From the NCBI GenBank assembly GCA_905221605.1, contig CAJNDS010002530.1, positions 122,001 to 186,000 of the forward strand: a stretch of DNA of 64,000 bases. The letters are read 5' to 3'. The position numbers and the translations under genes were made by a program. Positions 39,854 to 52,054 of the stretch are shown piece by piece. The notes under the pieces were generated by a model. It ran no database searches, was not told the origin of the DNA, and was given only the letters and a program-made list of their open reading frames with translations. This DNA comes from Symbiodinium natans. Taxonomy: Eukaryota; Sar; Dinophyceae; Suessiales; Symbiodiniaceae. The first letter of the stretch is position 1; every line of letters starts with the position of its first letter.

Positions 39854-40394
39854 CAAGCTCGTCTGGTTGATGATGTTTGATGCCACACGATGCCAGTACA
39901 GTCTATAATCAAACGAGTTTCGTTTGCTACCTTACGAGTGCAGAAAAGAATCAAGAACTTGTTTGTCAGAAGGTGCACTCAGCCATACTCACCCACACTC
40001 ACTCCCAGTCCCGGTCCCTGCAGCCCAGGGAGCAGAAAGTGAGGTTGGTACTGCGGCGAGATGCAAGAGATGCAGCGAAAGATGACAGGAGCTTTAGAAC
40101 GTTGTAGAACCAGGTACACAATGATACCAGTGGCTTGTCGATCACGGGTTTGTCAGTCCACCAATCGCTTGGGGGCTGAGGGTTGTGAGCTGTGGGATGC
40201 TACAATTTCAAGGCCAACAGCGTACGTGTTGGTTGAATGTTTTTTGGTTCCAAACTTTCTGGTTTCAACATTTCTGTTTTAACTAGCTTCACACCTAAGC
40301 AGAGTGAATTAGCTGTGTAAACATGTTGGGCTGTATGAGCTTTCCTTGCCCCCTGCTCCGTCTGCAATTCCTGTATCAAGAAAAGGAATCTGCC

Positions 40395-40470
40395 CAAATG
40401 CTCGATCCAGAATTGGGGTACCCATACCTGAAAATACCAGTTGAACGATCTGGCTGCTTGATTCGGAGAC
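40395..40470 (-). CDS. Possible upstream exon of the 39-kb gene
   Basis: The minus frame reads SFNWYFQ before a good GTATGGGT donor. The frame also stays open through it (VWVPQFWIEHLGRFLF). The opposite strand is open here as well (YQEKESAQMLDPELGYPYLK), so the coding strand is not certain. The minus strand is preferred only because the neighbouring genes are on it. Confidence 0.25.
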
Positions 40471-42302
40471 ATGCTGCTTCAATGCATGTGGTAAGAGGAG
40501 AGCTCAGGTTCGTACCACTGCCCGTCCCCCACAAGAGTTCTTGCTCATGTGCATCTCCAACTCAAACTCAAAGCTCTGATGATTGCCAGAGCTCAATGCT
40601 ACTTAGGAGCGAATTTCTGGAGTTGAGTGCAACGAGCCATCCGACTTGCTGCACATACAGGCTCCCAAGAAGCTTTGCTTTGACACCCGACTCTCCCAAG
40701 AAGTACTCCAAATGTCTGCTGAAATACCAGAACGAGAATGCGGTAGACTCCTCTGCGAAACTGAAAGCATTCACCACTCGTCTGTGGCACTCGTGCCATA
40801 TAGAGGACACCAAAAAGAAGGGAACCACGCAAGCAATTTGTTTGAAAACTGACATGGGGATTTGGCTGGCGAGGAGTAAGCAAGCCGACAAAGGACCGGG
40901 CAGCCGTTTTGAGCGGTGCTCAGGTGCTCAGAATCGTTCAGATGCCCAAACTTAAGATGTTGGCAACCATGCAGCATCAAGAGGCGAATGCTTGAGTGAG
41001 GCTCGGGCCTGTCCATCAAGAAGCCTTAAGAGCCGTCGATGCACCGAAGGCCAGTCCTGGACGAGAACTATGACAAGGCAAACCACGGTGATGGCCCCTT
41101 CCTTCATGAAATATGAAGCTTTACCATTTAACCGCTACCATTACTACCATCGAGCTCAAGCTCCGCCTCGTGTAGCTTCGAATGGCAAGCATTGTCCTGA
41201 GGCTCTCCCGTGTGTCCCCAACAAAGCTACAGGAAAACCATCTGAGGTGAAAGCTGCAAGGACCAGCTCGAGTGCACAAAGCCTCTGCGAGGCAGCCATG
41301 TAGCCACGGCCCACAGTCTGTGAATCAACGTCCTCGACCCTGATTGGATATTTCAATCAACGAACATGAACGGGAGCCGCTATGCAGAATTCAGCGCCAC
41401 CTGGGATCGTACAGGTCTTGCCTGAAGTACATTCGCTGAGCATCCTGCCACAGCGCGCGCAGCATCGCCGCATGTCCACGGGCGTGTAGGCTTTATGGCG
41501 GCCATGTCCAGCCGTCCAGCCAAACTTGTGCGTGAAAGGACGTTTCACCGGTTTCAGCGACTTCCTACCCGGCAGCCATGACATTAGCCAGCAGCTGAAG
41601 AGGCTTGTTTTCACAGCATGGTGATTCCGCTCGTTGGGTTTGTGGTTTTGGCAGCTACGGGATGCGAGAGAGTCAGATATCATGTGCACACGTAACCTGT
41701 CAGGTGTTGAGCGTGATCGCATGAATAGCACATGTCATGCTGTAACAATGCAGCTGGTCTGTGGCGAATCTATACTGTAGAAATTTGGAAGCAATGACGA
41801 CTGTGAAGCTACCTGCCCATGATGAACTGTTCGATATGCAGCAAGGCTGTGTCAGCGGAGGTCCGCCCGCCTGTCAGCAGTAATCACAAGAGGTTCAGGC
41901 TTAGCAGTTCGCAGAAACTGCCAAGGCAGGCAATAGAGCAGCAGAACCGGCAGAACCGGCAGAACCCCTTTTTGGTCACCTACCACTTGGAAACAGATCC
42001 TGGAGTCCGGAGCAACTTTCCAGCTAAATAAATTACGGTATTTTGCATTTGAACAGAGCTCTGCAGAATGATCATCCGCGGCCCACTGCAGTAACCCGAA
42101 ATCCGCGGCAGCTTGTTCTGCACAAGGTGACATCTCTGAACCACTTGGAATGTCTTACTAGAGGGTTTGCTTATTGCACAAGCTGCTCTTGCAAGCGCAG
42201 GCTTCCAATACACCATAATCTGTACAGCATTTCATGAAACACGCCAGCTTTGGAAAAACGCCGGTGCCAGCCGCTGTCAAGGCCTCAGCGCCTGACGCTT
42301 CA

Positions 42303-42842
42303 TTAAAGCTTGATGATGATTGCACTGCAGTTGTCGCCACCTTGGATGGGAGTCTGACATATATTGCAGGACATTGCGCAGGATGCTAGTAAGGAGGCAA
42401 TCTCCTGACTTTCGACGACTGAGATAAACACCTTTTCCCCTGGTCTTGACCAGGTTTGGGCTACAGCTTTGGTCGACAAGCTCTTCAGCGGCCTGATGCT
42501 TGGCATGTACTGCGGAATGTCTGGCAAGCCACGAATAGGACTCCCGCCTGTTTCACGCTTTGGCCTGCCTTCAGAGCTGCCCGGACGATGTCCACGACTT
42601 TCTGAAACAAGTCCGCAGAAGACATGATTTTCAACGCAAAACATGGCAAGAATACTCGGAGAAGGGAACATGCGAAGTCGCCAGCCTGGGAAGTGTGCAG
42701 CTCGAAACAGCCATCGCAAGCAAGCACCTTAGTGAGCGCAGCACGTCGGACTTGATCGAGTTCGTTCATCTGGCTTGAAACATCTCGAACTGAAGGCTCC
42801 TGCTAGAAACTCATCGTCGTCGTGCAACTCTACCGTCCGGAT
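42303..42842 (-). CDS. PP2C C-terminal exons
   Basis: Four exons of 39, 42, 33 and 102 nt joined in phase 0 read IRTVELHDDDEFL-VLACDG, CFELHTSQ-KVVDIVRAALK, then EIASLL and QGGDNCSAIIIKL followed by TAA. Introns are 76, 84 and 164 nt. Their donors are GCAGGA, GCTGGC and GCAGGC, all GC, and the acceptors are TAAG|G, TTTCAG|A and GTCAG|G. The match to the PP2C tail D-E-F-x-x-L-A-C-D-G and G-G-D-N-x-x-A-I-I-I is direct. Confidence 0.88.
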
Positions 42843-45800
42843 CTGGACCAGGGAAAGCTCAGTCAAAGCATCAGACAGGTTCACAATGGTTCACACCAAG
42901 TCCTCAGCTAGTTAGTTGCACTTTCTCCTGTAAGTAGGCCGCCGCGAGTAGGGGAATGGCGTCGTGCTTTTTCGTCTTTCGAGCGTTTGTTCTGTGTTGA
43001 TGCCAGGTCGCGTGCAATTTGCCCGTTGTCGAACTCGCTGATGTTGCTGATAATGTGCATATCCACCTCACAGCCTCTTCTAGTCGTTTTGTGCCCGTCT
43101 TGTTGTCGAGGTTTGCTAGCCATCCTGAGTTTCTTTTGACTTGTACATGCCGCTGGGGGCTGAGTTGTAGTCATTGAAGAAACGCGCATGCCATTGTGTG
43201 CGTCTTTTTCTCCTTTGGGGATGCTATGGCTAATATGCATACAGCCCAAAATTTGGCAGCAATTCCGTATCTTCCATCTGTGTAGAACGATCTCTGCCTT
43301 CGAGCAAGTCTGCGTCGCGTCATGTCGCGTCCACATGCGTAGAGCAATCTCCGTGTTGACGAAATTCTGTGAGGCCAATTGCTTCATTCCACAAATCCGA
43401 AGCAATGGCATCTCGGCTGCCGACGCTGCCATTGGTGCGATGATTGGGCGGGGAGGTGGCGGTCTTTTGCTTGGGGGAGGGGGCGGTGACTGGAGGTGGT
43501 GTGGGCGTCATCTATCCACTGGCTCGGATGGGGGAGAAGATGGGTGGGTGATGGGTGATGGAAGAGCTTGTATGGTTCGCTCCATCTTTGCCAAAAATCG
43601 CACCGTATCCCCGATGCGGGATTGGTGCTCGAACTGTCTTTTCGTATCGTCGCATGTTTTCATAATAGGAAAAAGGCAAGGAAAAAGGAGGAAAGGAGAA
43701 ACACAACGAAAAGTCAAAACGAGTGATGAGGAAGGTGGAACTTGGTACAAGCTCAATTTTGTTTGTGCCGGAGATGTGCACAAAATGGGTGTCTTCCGTG
43801 GCAAGAGCTCTGCTGCGGCACCATGGCACTGGACACTCTACTGATGGTCGAGAACCAATCAACTTTCTTGGCCTGTGCCCATGCGGACAAAGCCTTGTCG
43901 ATGGGTCAAGATCTCTCCCTGCTTTGTTCAATATGCCTGGCGCCGCTTTTGAAGTGGTCACATGGGCCAATCCCAGAGGGAACTCTGGCCCGATCCAGTT
44001 GGATCCAGGTCCACCCGTTGCTCCTCTCGGGAGATTCAAGGAATTTGAACTGAGACGAGACATCTTTCCACTCCCTCCAGGACCATGGTGACAACGGAGT
44101 TGACCGTTCTGTCACCAAGTGATTGGTATTGATCCAAATCATCTTCTTTGACGTCATGGGAGAGAAGTAAGGCTTCATTCACGCTGAGTGCGTGCGTCCG
44201 ATCTGTTGGGGGATCGCGTTCTCTGCCATGTTGCTCGCCGGATCCTCCTGGAGTTTAGTCTTTTGGTCGTCGTGGTCTGGTCTGTAGTTCGAGATATCGG
44301 CCCTCTTGGGAGGCTTTTGCCATCCATTCAGTCAGGTCGTCTGAGAGACAACATGCTGAATACCACAGGCCTGGATTTGGCTTCAGCTGGTCGTCATCTT
44401 GGCATGTTCCGGTCTACTCTTGATCGATCGTTGCCCAGGGCCTTTGTCTTTTGTTCCGTGAATTGTCTCCTTCTCCATCTGTACCATCCTCGTAGAGTCG
44501 AGTTTGTGTTTGAAGTTCGGCATTCGATGTCGATGAAGAACATGACGCCGAGAACGAGCTGAACTACTGGAATTGTTCATCTTCCTTGTGTCTGCGGCTT
44601 TCTTGTTCTGATGTGTATGCGCCTGTCCACGCTACTAAATCCTTGGGCACCCAACCATCTGACCGAATTGCCCAAAATCCATGAGCACGTGGCTCTCCAG
44701 CGGGCCTGGGGTGTGAGACACCCTACCCGAATCGGAAACTTGGGGACGAGCGAAAAAAGCTGGTGCGAGGCCGCCAATCTCTCACAGCATCTCATAACAT
44801 TTCGGCCCCGAACTTGAGCCCCTGACCGTCCTAACACTAAACTTCCGAATTAGGCAGCTCTTTGGGATGGTGGTCTTTGTGTGCTTCTGCAGCACGGGAG
44901 CAGTTCATTTGGAAAAAGAGATGTTCATCTGCCAAACAAAAGAGGCCTCCATAACATGAAAATTGCCAGTTCTCGCGGCGCGCGGCGCGCCCACCCCCAC
45001 GCACAGCCCTAGACGGAAGCTAGCGCTTTCCCTCACGGATTAGCTTTTGTGACTTGGCTTTTTCGTCCTTGTTGCACGATAGGCCGGCATGCGGCCGGGC
45101 CAGGTTTGCAACGGGAGTTAGCTTGAGGCGAGATCGAGGCACGCCTTTGCAGCCTGAGAACACACACCTAGGGAGGGAACAAAAATTGGCGGCCTTCGCA
45201 CTGACAAGGACAAAAATGGATGTAAACAAACTTAAAAGAACGTGTGCCGCTGGTATGCGCACGGGAGCGAAGTTAACAACATGTCAATGTGCACACAGAA
45301 GGTCATCACAGAACGACGTGGTCCCTTCACTCTCATCCCTGGACTCTCCGCTCTGCCAAGACGAAAGGATTTCCTTTCAGAATTCGTTACTGGCGTTTCA
45401 GCGAGGATGTTCGAATGCAACGTCGAAGAGGCGAAGAGGTTGCGTCACAGGTTTCACTTTCGCTTCGTCGCGTGGCAAGGCATGATTGCAATGCATAGGA
45501 CCTGTTTAAAACCATGTCGGCACGAACAGGTGGAATTCGGCACGATCTTCGCGCATCTTCGCGCCAACTGTCTGGTTGCGGTGCCACGTTGGTGTGGAAT
45601 GGCAAGACTGAGTGCGAGTGCGTTGCAAATTTTCCCTGCGTCTGTGCATCCCAAGGCAAAGTCTGACGTGAAATAATCGGCTGCTAAATGATCACCGCAA
45701 TGCAACTGGATTGTTGTGCATCCGCCGATAGTCACGCACACGTGAATGCGAGCACAAAATCGAAGCGCTAGGTCGAGCATGATGGATGGCCTCTGGCACA

Positions 45801-48800
45801 GCAATGACCTTCTGCTGTTCTGCACTCAGGTCAGGCCGTGCCTGCAATTCATCATGCTTTCTCCCATCAACAGAGCTTGGCAGACTCGATTCATTGCCTT
45901 GTAATGGAAGTCGCCTAGGGCCCTGGAGAGATTAAGGCCCCACCTTGGGTGACGCATCACTCTTGACAAGCTACATTTTACTGCGTGTCGGCCCGAGTGC
46001 TCGACCCGTCTATTCGGTGACAGGGTCCGATCAACTTCACGGAGCCACCTGCTTGCCTGCTTGGACTGCGTTACTGAGAACCCTCACAGTGTTAAACTTC
46101 GGGAATCAGTCGCTCTCACCCTGCACTAACATGATCCATCGGCAACACCTGATGCGTCTCTCTTCACCATTCAACTCAGGTTTGTGGTCCTCAGGCAGGT
46201 CAGCTTTCCTCCCGGTCATCTCTAAACCGTCCATCTGTTGCTTTTTGTAGATACTGTAGTGACATGCCCCCTGTCCTCCGAGAGCTCTACGGCCTGCAAG
46301 AACTCAATCAATCGCTCTCGAACGAACTCATGGGAACGCACGCAGCCTGAGGTATATATGGAATGGTGAGGGTGCTGAGTCGGGCGCCTTGCCATTGCGG
46401 CAGAGCACAGCTCGAGAGTCACCGCAGTTGGCGACGGTGACAGTCCGCTTGCCGCCTGTACCATGTCGTTTACAGTTACAGCAAACATGCCATACTGCTA
46501 TACCGTCTCGTTGAGATATTGCATTGATTACTGTAAGCTGCAAGTGTTTCTTGCATACATGCACAGCGGATGAAGCTGCGCTGGCAACGAGGCATGTTGG
46601 ATGACATGTATCGTTACGCAAGCTGCAATTGCAGGTCAGCAAGTACATTTGAAGACCTGCGTGTTTGAGGCTGTTCCTTTGTGCCAGAGTATGTGGTCAT
46701 TTGAGGACGGCAAATGTTTGCAACTTTCGTCAAAGCTCGTTTGTGACTTCATATGCGGAATTTTGAGGACAATTTAATTGTTGATTACATATGAGGAGTT
46801 TGCTGTGAGTGTCTGTATTTCGTTGGTCCGAACTGGGCCGATAAGACCCGCTGAGGTGGGTCGTCTAAAGGTTCTGTTTGGGCTTTTGCTAGAGGGTGGG
46901 CTTTCCCACCTTGTTTTTATAGGCAAGTTGGGCTTCTCGAAAGGGTCTCTCCATCTATGTCATGAAGCTCGCTTAGCTTGCTTGGGTCTGTGGTCTGGAG
47001 CTTTTGCAGCGTCTTTTTGGAGCTTGAGGCGTTCAACACGTCGGGACTTTAGGATCTAGGCTCGAAGGCGGGCTGAGAATTTTGCGGGGGGCCTCTAAGC
47101 AACAGTGTACGCATAACCAAAACATTCGCTCCCGGATTTGAAAGCACACACCACAGACCGGCACCTGTCTTGTCAACAAGGGCAACGATGGCTGTACTTC
47201 CTGGGCATCAGCTCGATCACACACGTGATCTTCAATACTTGCATCTCGAAACACCACGGCACAAAGGGGCGCTCCCTGAATAAGACCCCCGCCCACCAAA
47301 TTGAAGGCGTTCCTTTGACTGTTGGCCTGCAGAGTGCACAACTTCAAGCTACGGGTACAGAAGTGTTTCAAGCGAGCTCCTTTCAATGCTGCACTATGTG
47401 GCCAACCATCAGCCGTGTTGCTGTCAGATGCAGTCACTTGACCAGCACAGCACATGCCCTGACACCGTTTTCTTTTTGCGTTGCTGCGCGCCACCGAAGT
47501 ACTCCATGTTTCTGAAGTGCTCAGGTGTGCTCAAGCGATTTTGAGGCCAGGCCTGACGAAGGCAAAGAAAGCTAAGAGAGCTGCGCAAAAAGTGCGAGCC
47601 ACAAAGTGCGAACCCTGGGAAATGCGAAATATGCCTTCGCTTGCTGCGCTTGAGTCGAAGGTTGTTGATCTTGATGATCATCTTCCGGTGCAGTCGCAGA
47701 AATCGCTGGTAGTCGCTAAGGGTGGCCTCTGAAGGTTTAGAAGCTCAGAAATTGTGGGGACTTCTCAACTTCTCAAACTCGACAGCATTCGCACGCCTCC
47801 TCGATATCGATTCCATGCACGAACATGAGCGTTAGATCCTAGCAGCTGGCAGCAAGGAGAGGACACTTATACATGTCCCCTAGCAGGCATGTGTTGCTCT
47901 CCATCACTGCAGTCTAGAGTCCCCATAGTGCTTGGGGGGCGTCTCCAGCTTCCACAGCCAGTTTGGATACCTGGTGCAAAGAGCTTATGCACAGAACCAC
48001 GCATCGACGTGTAAGATCTAGAGTCTGAAAACTCGCAACTGGTGAAAATCTCAATCTTGGTGGACAGCCAGCTGTCTGGCTTGATCTCCTCGTCGGGGCG
48101 ATCGGCATAAATGTTAAAGACCTGGCTCAGGCCGAATGCCGGTGATGAATGGTGACTCTGTCGCAAGATTGGGCAAACAACTTTCAGAGTTTCCACTCGG
48201 CCTGGTTCATGCCTGCAGGCCCGGCGGCTGCTGCTGCCGCTGCCGGGGCAGCTTTGGCCGCACCCTTTGCAGCCTCCACTCCAACTGGGAGCAATCTTCT
48301 TCGTGAGCAGCGTGTCTGGATTGCTCAGAGATGCTCAGAGCTCGAGACATGGCCTTCTTGGGCCCAAGTCTTGGAGCCTCACGCCAAAACTGCCAACGAC
48401 TTCAAAACGACTTGAAGGGCAGTTGCCGTTTCCATCCGTTTCCAGTACCCGAGACGCGTGCCGACACACGCAGGAAACCGCTGCCCACGGTGGCGAGGCA
48501 TGCACTGCGTGATCTTGCCAGGACGTGCCTGCAGATGCTGGTGTTTTCCGTAGGCTTGCTTTCGCTGCGCTGAATGTATGGCAGGACCTGCTGATGGTAC
48601 GTTGCGCAATTGCGCAACTGAACTGAGGCCGCAGCTGTGCCATGGCAACTTTTGCAGCTAAGAAAGCCAACGCCAACGCGGGCTATGGCTTGGCGCATGC
48701 GCCATCACGGCTTGAAGCGTCAATCAAAGGCTGCGGGGACTTTGAGGTAACACAATGGTAACCTTGGCAGGGCATTCCAAAGACATGTGCCGACTGTGAA

Positions 48801-51706
48801 GAGTTGCTCGCCTCGAGGTGCCTGGCCATGATGCCCAGCGGACCTGACATCCCGAACAGGAGACAGGCAATCTGCGAAGAAATGCAGTGGAAGTATAGCG
48901 GAAGGCTGTAGACTGTAGATGTGTCGGCTCTCTGCGTCTATTGCTGCAAACCGGATGTCGACTTTACACGGACGCCCTGAACCAGAAACCATGGCTAAAT
49001 GATGCAAATCTGACATTTGCTGCATGGGTTCACCGGGTTCACCTGCGATTCCACTAAGAAAGAATCGCAAAATGCAAGGACTGCCCGAAAAGATGTGGAG
49101 GTGCAAAATGAGCCTCTCGAGGATCACACAATTCTCGATATATCTCGATTCCGGAGACATGTTGGCATGGTTGTAGCGAAGCGAAGCAAGCTGTTGGCCT
49201 GTTGGCTACAAGAGCACTGAATAGCACCGAATAGCACTGAACTCTGTCAACTGTCGATTCTGATTCTCAAGTTACCAGTCGCTAAAGTTGAATAAGAACT
49301 GAAACTTGAACTTAGTTGCCGAAGCTCCAGGCTCCGGGGATCTCCAGGGCTCAGGCTGGAAAGTTGGAGCAAGCTGTTCTTCCCTTTGGAGTTGAGGCCA
49401 TTGCCCAACTTGGTCACGAAGAGACATGCCGACGAAGCTTTGAAAGAGAGCTGAAAGAACACAGTGCGCAGACATGCACAGCAAGTCTTGCAACCTAGGG
49501 CCCACACCTGCCGAAGAAAAGCGTCCATAGCAATCATGCTCATAGAAAGAGACTGGCAAGGGGCGATTTCGCTCAATGCGGTGCTCGTATTGCCCACCAA
49601 GCCTGATACCTCAACGCCTCCCAGGCCACTGATTAAGCAACGTCAGGAGACACAACTGCATCCGTGCAAACCTTAATCAGCCATAAGGCACATGCCTGAC
49701 CCGATCAAGTCATCTGTTGGCCCAGTTTGTAGTAAGCCCAGCTCGAGTCGCTTCAGAAGCGTGTTCTATTTCTGAGGTTTGATTTTGGCCGTCCGACCGT
49801 GGGTCGACCGAGAAATTCTAGAAGCTTTCAACCCCAATCCCCGGATTTCAAGAGCCTTATTAGTGAAGCCACTCAACCCTGAAGCCAGAGCAATGCAGGT
49901 TGCCCGTGGCCCCCCAGCATCCCCCAGCACTCACTTGATTGGACTTTGTTTCGGCTTATTACTTCCTGAAATCCAATATTGAACCTCGGCTGCGGCTGCC
50001 AACGCGACATGCTACTTCGACCATGTCCGAATTCGCATCAACAGCAGGTGCCCTGGAAGCGTGGCCGCTTTGCTTTGCCCGAGAGCCCGCCCTCCTCCTT
50101 TGCACTGCCAGCCTTCCAACAAATCGTCAATAGTACACCCGGGCACAAGCGCTCAGAATGCCATGCCTCCCATGGTGCGATAAAGTTCAACGCGAAACTG
50201 CGTATTCCCTGCCTCGACGCCATTTGTCTTTGGAACTGGCCTGCCGCAGCGCAATGGTCATCCGGCTCTGACTTGGCATGGCAACCAGGTTACTTGGTGC
50301 AAGGCTCGTCACTTATCGCCGAATCGCCCTGCAGTGACTGCACGCACAAGTTCACTTTCTCAAGAAGGTGCGCATGATGTCCTCCACAGCTCGCGGTTTG
50401 GAGCTGCTGGCAGCCACAGGCGACCTCACAGTCACTCTATCTCACTCTCTTTGCCCGAGCTTGCTCAATCGGCTTCCGACCCGTCGCAGCTCCGGGAAAA
50501 CGGGTTAAAACGGGGGGGGGGGGGGGTTTGGAGGGGGGTCGGGGGCCACGCCGGGGGGGTGCCGGGGGGCCCGGCGGGGGCCCGGCGGGGGGACAGGGAG
50601 AGGTGTCGCAATTGGCATCCATTGGACGCGGGGCAAGCTTCGACGCTTCGACTTTGTTGCTGGACTGGACCTCATAGTCTTGTGGTGGAGAGTATTGATT
50701 CTTTTCTTCTTGCTCCATCTTCATCCTTCCACTGTAGTACCAGCTCGACGACGGTCTTCTGGAACAATTGAGCGTCTGTCCAGCCTCTCAGCCTCTCAGC
50801 CTCTCTCTGTTTCTGTCGCCACTGCAGAGGGCCTTGCCTACCCCCTGTTCGGGAACGCCAACTATCAAGGACGGAGAAGAAACACTGAAACCACATACTG
50901 CACCATGTATCACATATTTTTTTACCACCTTCCTGAGAGGGTGAAGAGCAACTCCCACTGAAATACCCGCACGCCACACCAGAGCCCAACTTGAGCTTGA
51001 AAACTGCTTCGTGAGTGGAAATAGATGCGATTGTGGCTCAGGGTCACACCCGTTTGCGGTGAGCTCAGCCTGCTGTGAAGATGTGTCGTCCTTGAAATCT
51101 GCAGTGCATGGGCTATAGACTTCAGCGGAAGGGCTACTTCTCAAAGGATGACAGTTCATGGCCTCGTCGCTGGAGTCGCGGAGCTTATTTGCACACACTT
51201 GGAGCACCTTCACAAATGACAACAGCTTCTTTGCAAGCAGAGTGCAGGGCACTCTGCACTTGCTAAATGCCGCTTGCTAGAGCTGCTACAGACCATTCCA
51301 ACAGCCTACCGCAAGTATCTGCAAGAGACCCCCCCAAAAAAACAGTGCATTCTCGACATGCCTTCGGAAACTCTTTGGAAGCGATGTGAGACACTTGTGA
51401 CCCACCGTGGCCATCAAATACGGCAAAAAGTGCCTCCAAACAGGGCAAGAAAGGGGCTTACGTGAAGATGATGCTCTTGACGTTCGGCTAGTCACTGCTA
51501 GTCCGCCCCAACCAAGTGGCTTTGATTGGAAGCATTTGAAGGATCTTGTCATGCTAAGCTTCGTTGTGGCAAAGTCGCAAAGATGCCTTCCATGCCCCTG
51601 CAGTATAATATATGCTGCACATACCCTCACGGTAGAGAAAACAAATTGATCCTCTCCGTGCTTGTCCATACCAGGCTTACATTTGCATTTGTTGTGAGGT
51701 GCGACC
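42303..51706 (-). CDS. PP2C-family (PPM) Ser/Thr protein phosphatase, at least 11 small exons
   Basis: A metal-dependent phosphatase gene spread over 9.4 kb. Exons in order: about 51706-51625 (KPGMDKHGEDQFVFSTVR), 51433-51362 (ALFAVFDGHGGSQVSH...FPK), 47200-47165 (STAIVALVDKT), 46455-46388 (TVTVANCGDSRAVLCRNGK), 45841-45826 (ARPDL), 44886-44843 (AHKDHHPKELPNSE), 42842-42804 (IRTVELHDDDEFL), 42727-42686 (VLACDGCFELHTSQ), 42601-42569 (KVVDIVRAALK), 42404-42303 (EIASLLASC...GGDNCSAIIIKL, stop TAA). These reproduce the PP2C motifs in order: the E-D entry, the DGHGG metal site, GSTA, ANCGDSRA, DHHP, DEF-LACDG and the C-terminal GGDN. Joins keep phase. Two parts are missing: about 40 residues after FPK, and the R-x-x-G-x-L-A-x-S-R-A-x-G-D segment expected at 44.8-42.85 kb. 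The usual Trp after LACDG-x is Phe. The substrate is unknown. Confidence 0.85.
42900..44600. other. Stop-poor block in a PP2C intron
   Basis: Several frames on both strands stay open for 60-218 codons at the same place (for example plus 43188-43844 and minus 43512-44063 and 42908-43432). The plus strand is CT/TG-rich, unlike the neighbouring exons. No reverse transcriptase, integrase or transposase motif is visible. It may be a decayed mobile element or simply compositionally odd intron DNA; the missing PP2C SRA/GD exon should lie in or near it. Confidence 0.4.
46388..47200 (-). CDS. PP2C catalytic exons (GSTA and ANCGDSRA motifs)
   Basis: Exon 47200-47165 (36 nt) follows GATGCCCAG and ends before GTGCCG. 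Exon 46455-46388 (68 nt) follows TGGTACAG and ends before GCGCCC. The junction rebuilds a Gly codon (G|GC), giving VALVDKTGGKRTVTVANCGD across the join. The chain then runs into RNGK-ARPDL (45841-45826) and AHKDHHP (44886-44843). This is the central beta-sandwich strand and metal-site region of PP2C enzymes. Confidence 0.88.
48015..48098 (-). CDS. Unidentified exon candidate inside the PP2C interval
   Basis: After acceptor GCCTGAGCCAG the frame reads VFNIYADRPDEEIKPDSW, then LSTKIEIFT, up to a possible GTTGCG donor near 48035. The composition is protein-like (charged, varied codons). The exact ends are uncertain, and I recognise no family. It lies between the DGHGG and GSTA exons of the phosphatase, where a normal PP2C needs only about 40 residues. 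Confidence 0.35.
48763..48871 (-). CDS. Unidentified exon inside the PP2C interval
   Basis: The minus frame reads IACLLFGMSGPLGIMARHLE and on to FGMPCQ between a strong acceptor (pyrimidine-rich, ending TTCTTCGCAG) and a GTTACC donor, 109 nt. The first 15 residues are hydrophobic. It fits no standard PP2C segment. It could be an insert in this phosphatase, part of a nested gene, or a chance frame. Confidence 0.4.
50508..50600. repeat. G-rich tract
   Basis: Runs of 5-14 G interrupted by GCC/CGG words, including a doubled GGGCCCGGCGG word. Intron or spacer DNA between PP2C exons. Confidence 0.92.
50764..50800. repeat. Short CAGCCTCT tandem repeat
   Basis: CAGCCTCTCAGCCTCTCAGC and one more partial unit. 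It overlaps a minus-strand frame (ERLRGWTDAQLFQKTVVELV) that could be an exon, but edges are unclear. Confidence 0.85.
51362..51706 (-). CDS. PP2C N-terminal exons (GED-QF and DGHGG)
   Basis: The first exon runs from about 51706 to 51625 (upstream edge approximate; an acceptor follows TTCGAAG) and ends before GTATGT. The second, 51433-51362, has acceptor TTTGGAG|G and donor GCATGT. They join in phase 0 as GEDQFVFSTVR-ALFAVFDGHGG, the usual order of the PP2C Asp-Gln and DGHGG metal-binding elements. A possible nine-base exon (ATACTTGCG) after GTCTCTTGCAG at about 51315 could extend FPK, but this is unproven. Confidence 0.83.
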
Positions 51707-51948
51707 CTTCGAATGAGAGGTCAATGAACGCATGGCGACACATAGAACCATTGCCAGTGGCCGGCTGAGCCCATATGGTGGTTTCCGCATTAGGGGTACC
51801 TTATTGGAGTCCTTATAAGGGGATCCTACTATTTGGGGGCCCTCGAAGGTACCCCCGCTAAATCGGGACACGCCACACTACAGTAAACAAACAAAACGAA
51901 CAGAGAGCAAAACTCAGCAACTAAGTGCTTGGAAGGGTAAAGTGAAGT

Positions 51949-52054
51949 GCAATGAAGTGCAGTGCAGTGCAGTGCAGTGCAGTGCAGTGCAGTGCAGTGC
52001 AGTGCAGTGCAGTGCAGTGAAGTGCAGCGAGGTGCAGTGAGGTGCAGTGCCCTT
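51949..52054. repeat. CAGTG pentamer array
   Basis: About 13 perfect CAGTG units with diverged AAGTG and AGGTG units at both ends. It lies just upstream of the first recognised PP2C exon. Confidence 0.94.

Noticed and set aside
40568-40891. Minus frame with an FLVSSIWHEC stretch resembling an MBOAT acyltransferase motif
   Set aside because: No other MBOAT features nearby and the overlapping frames are open as well; a single short match is not enough.
43188-44562. Candidate retroelement
   Set aside because: No reverse transcriptase, integrase, RNase H or LTR-like ends could be seen; kept only as an odd open block.
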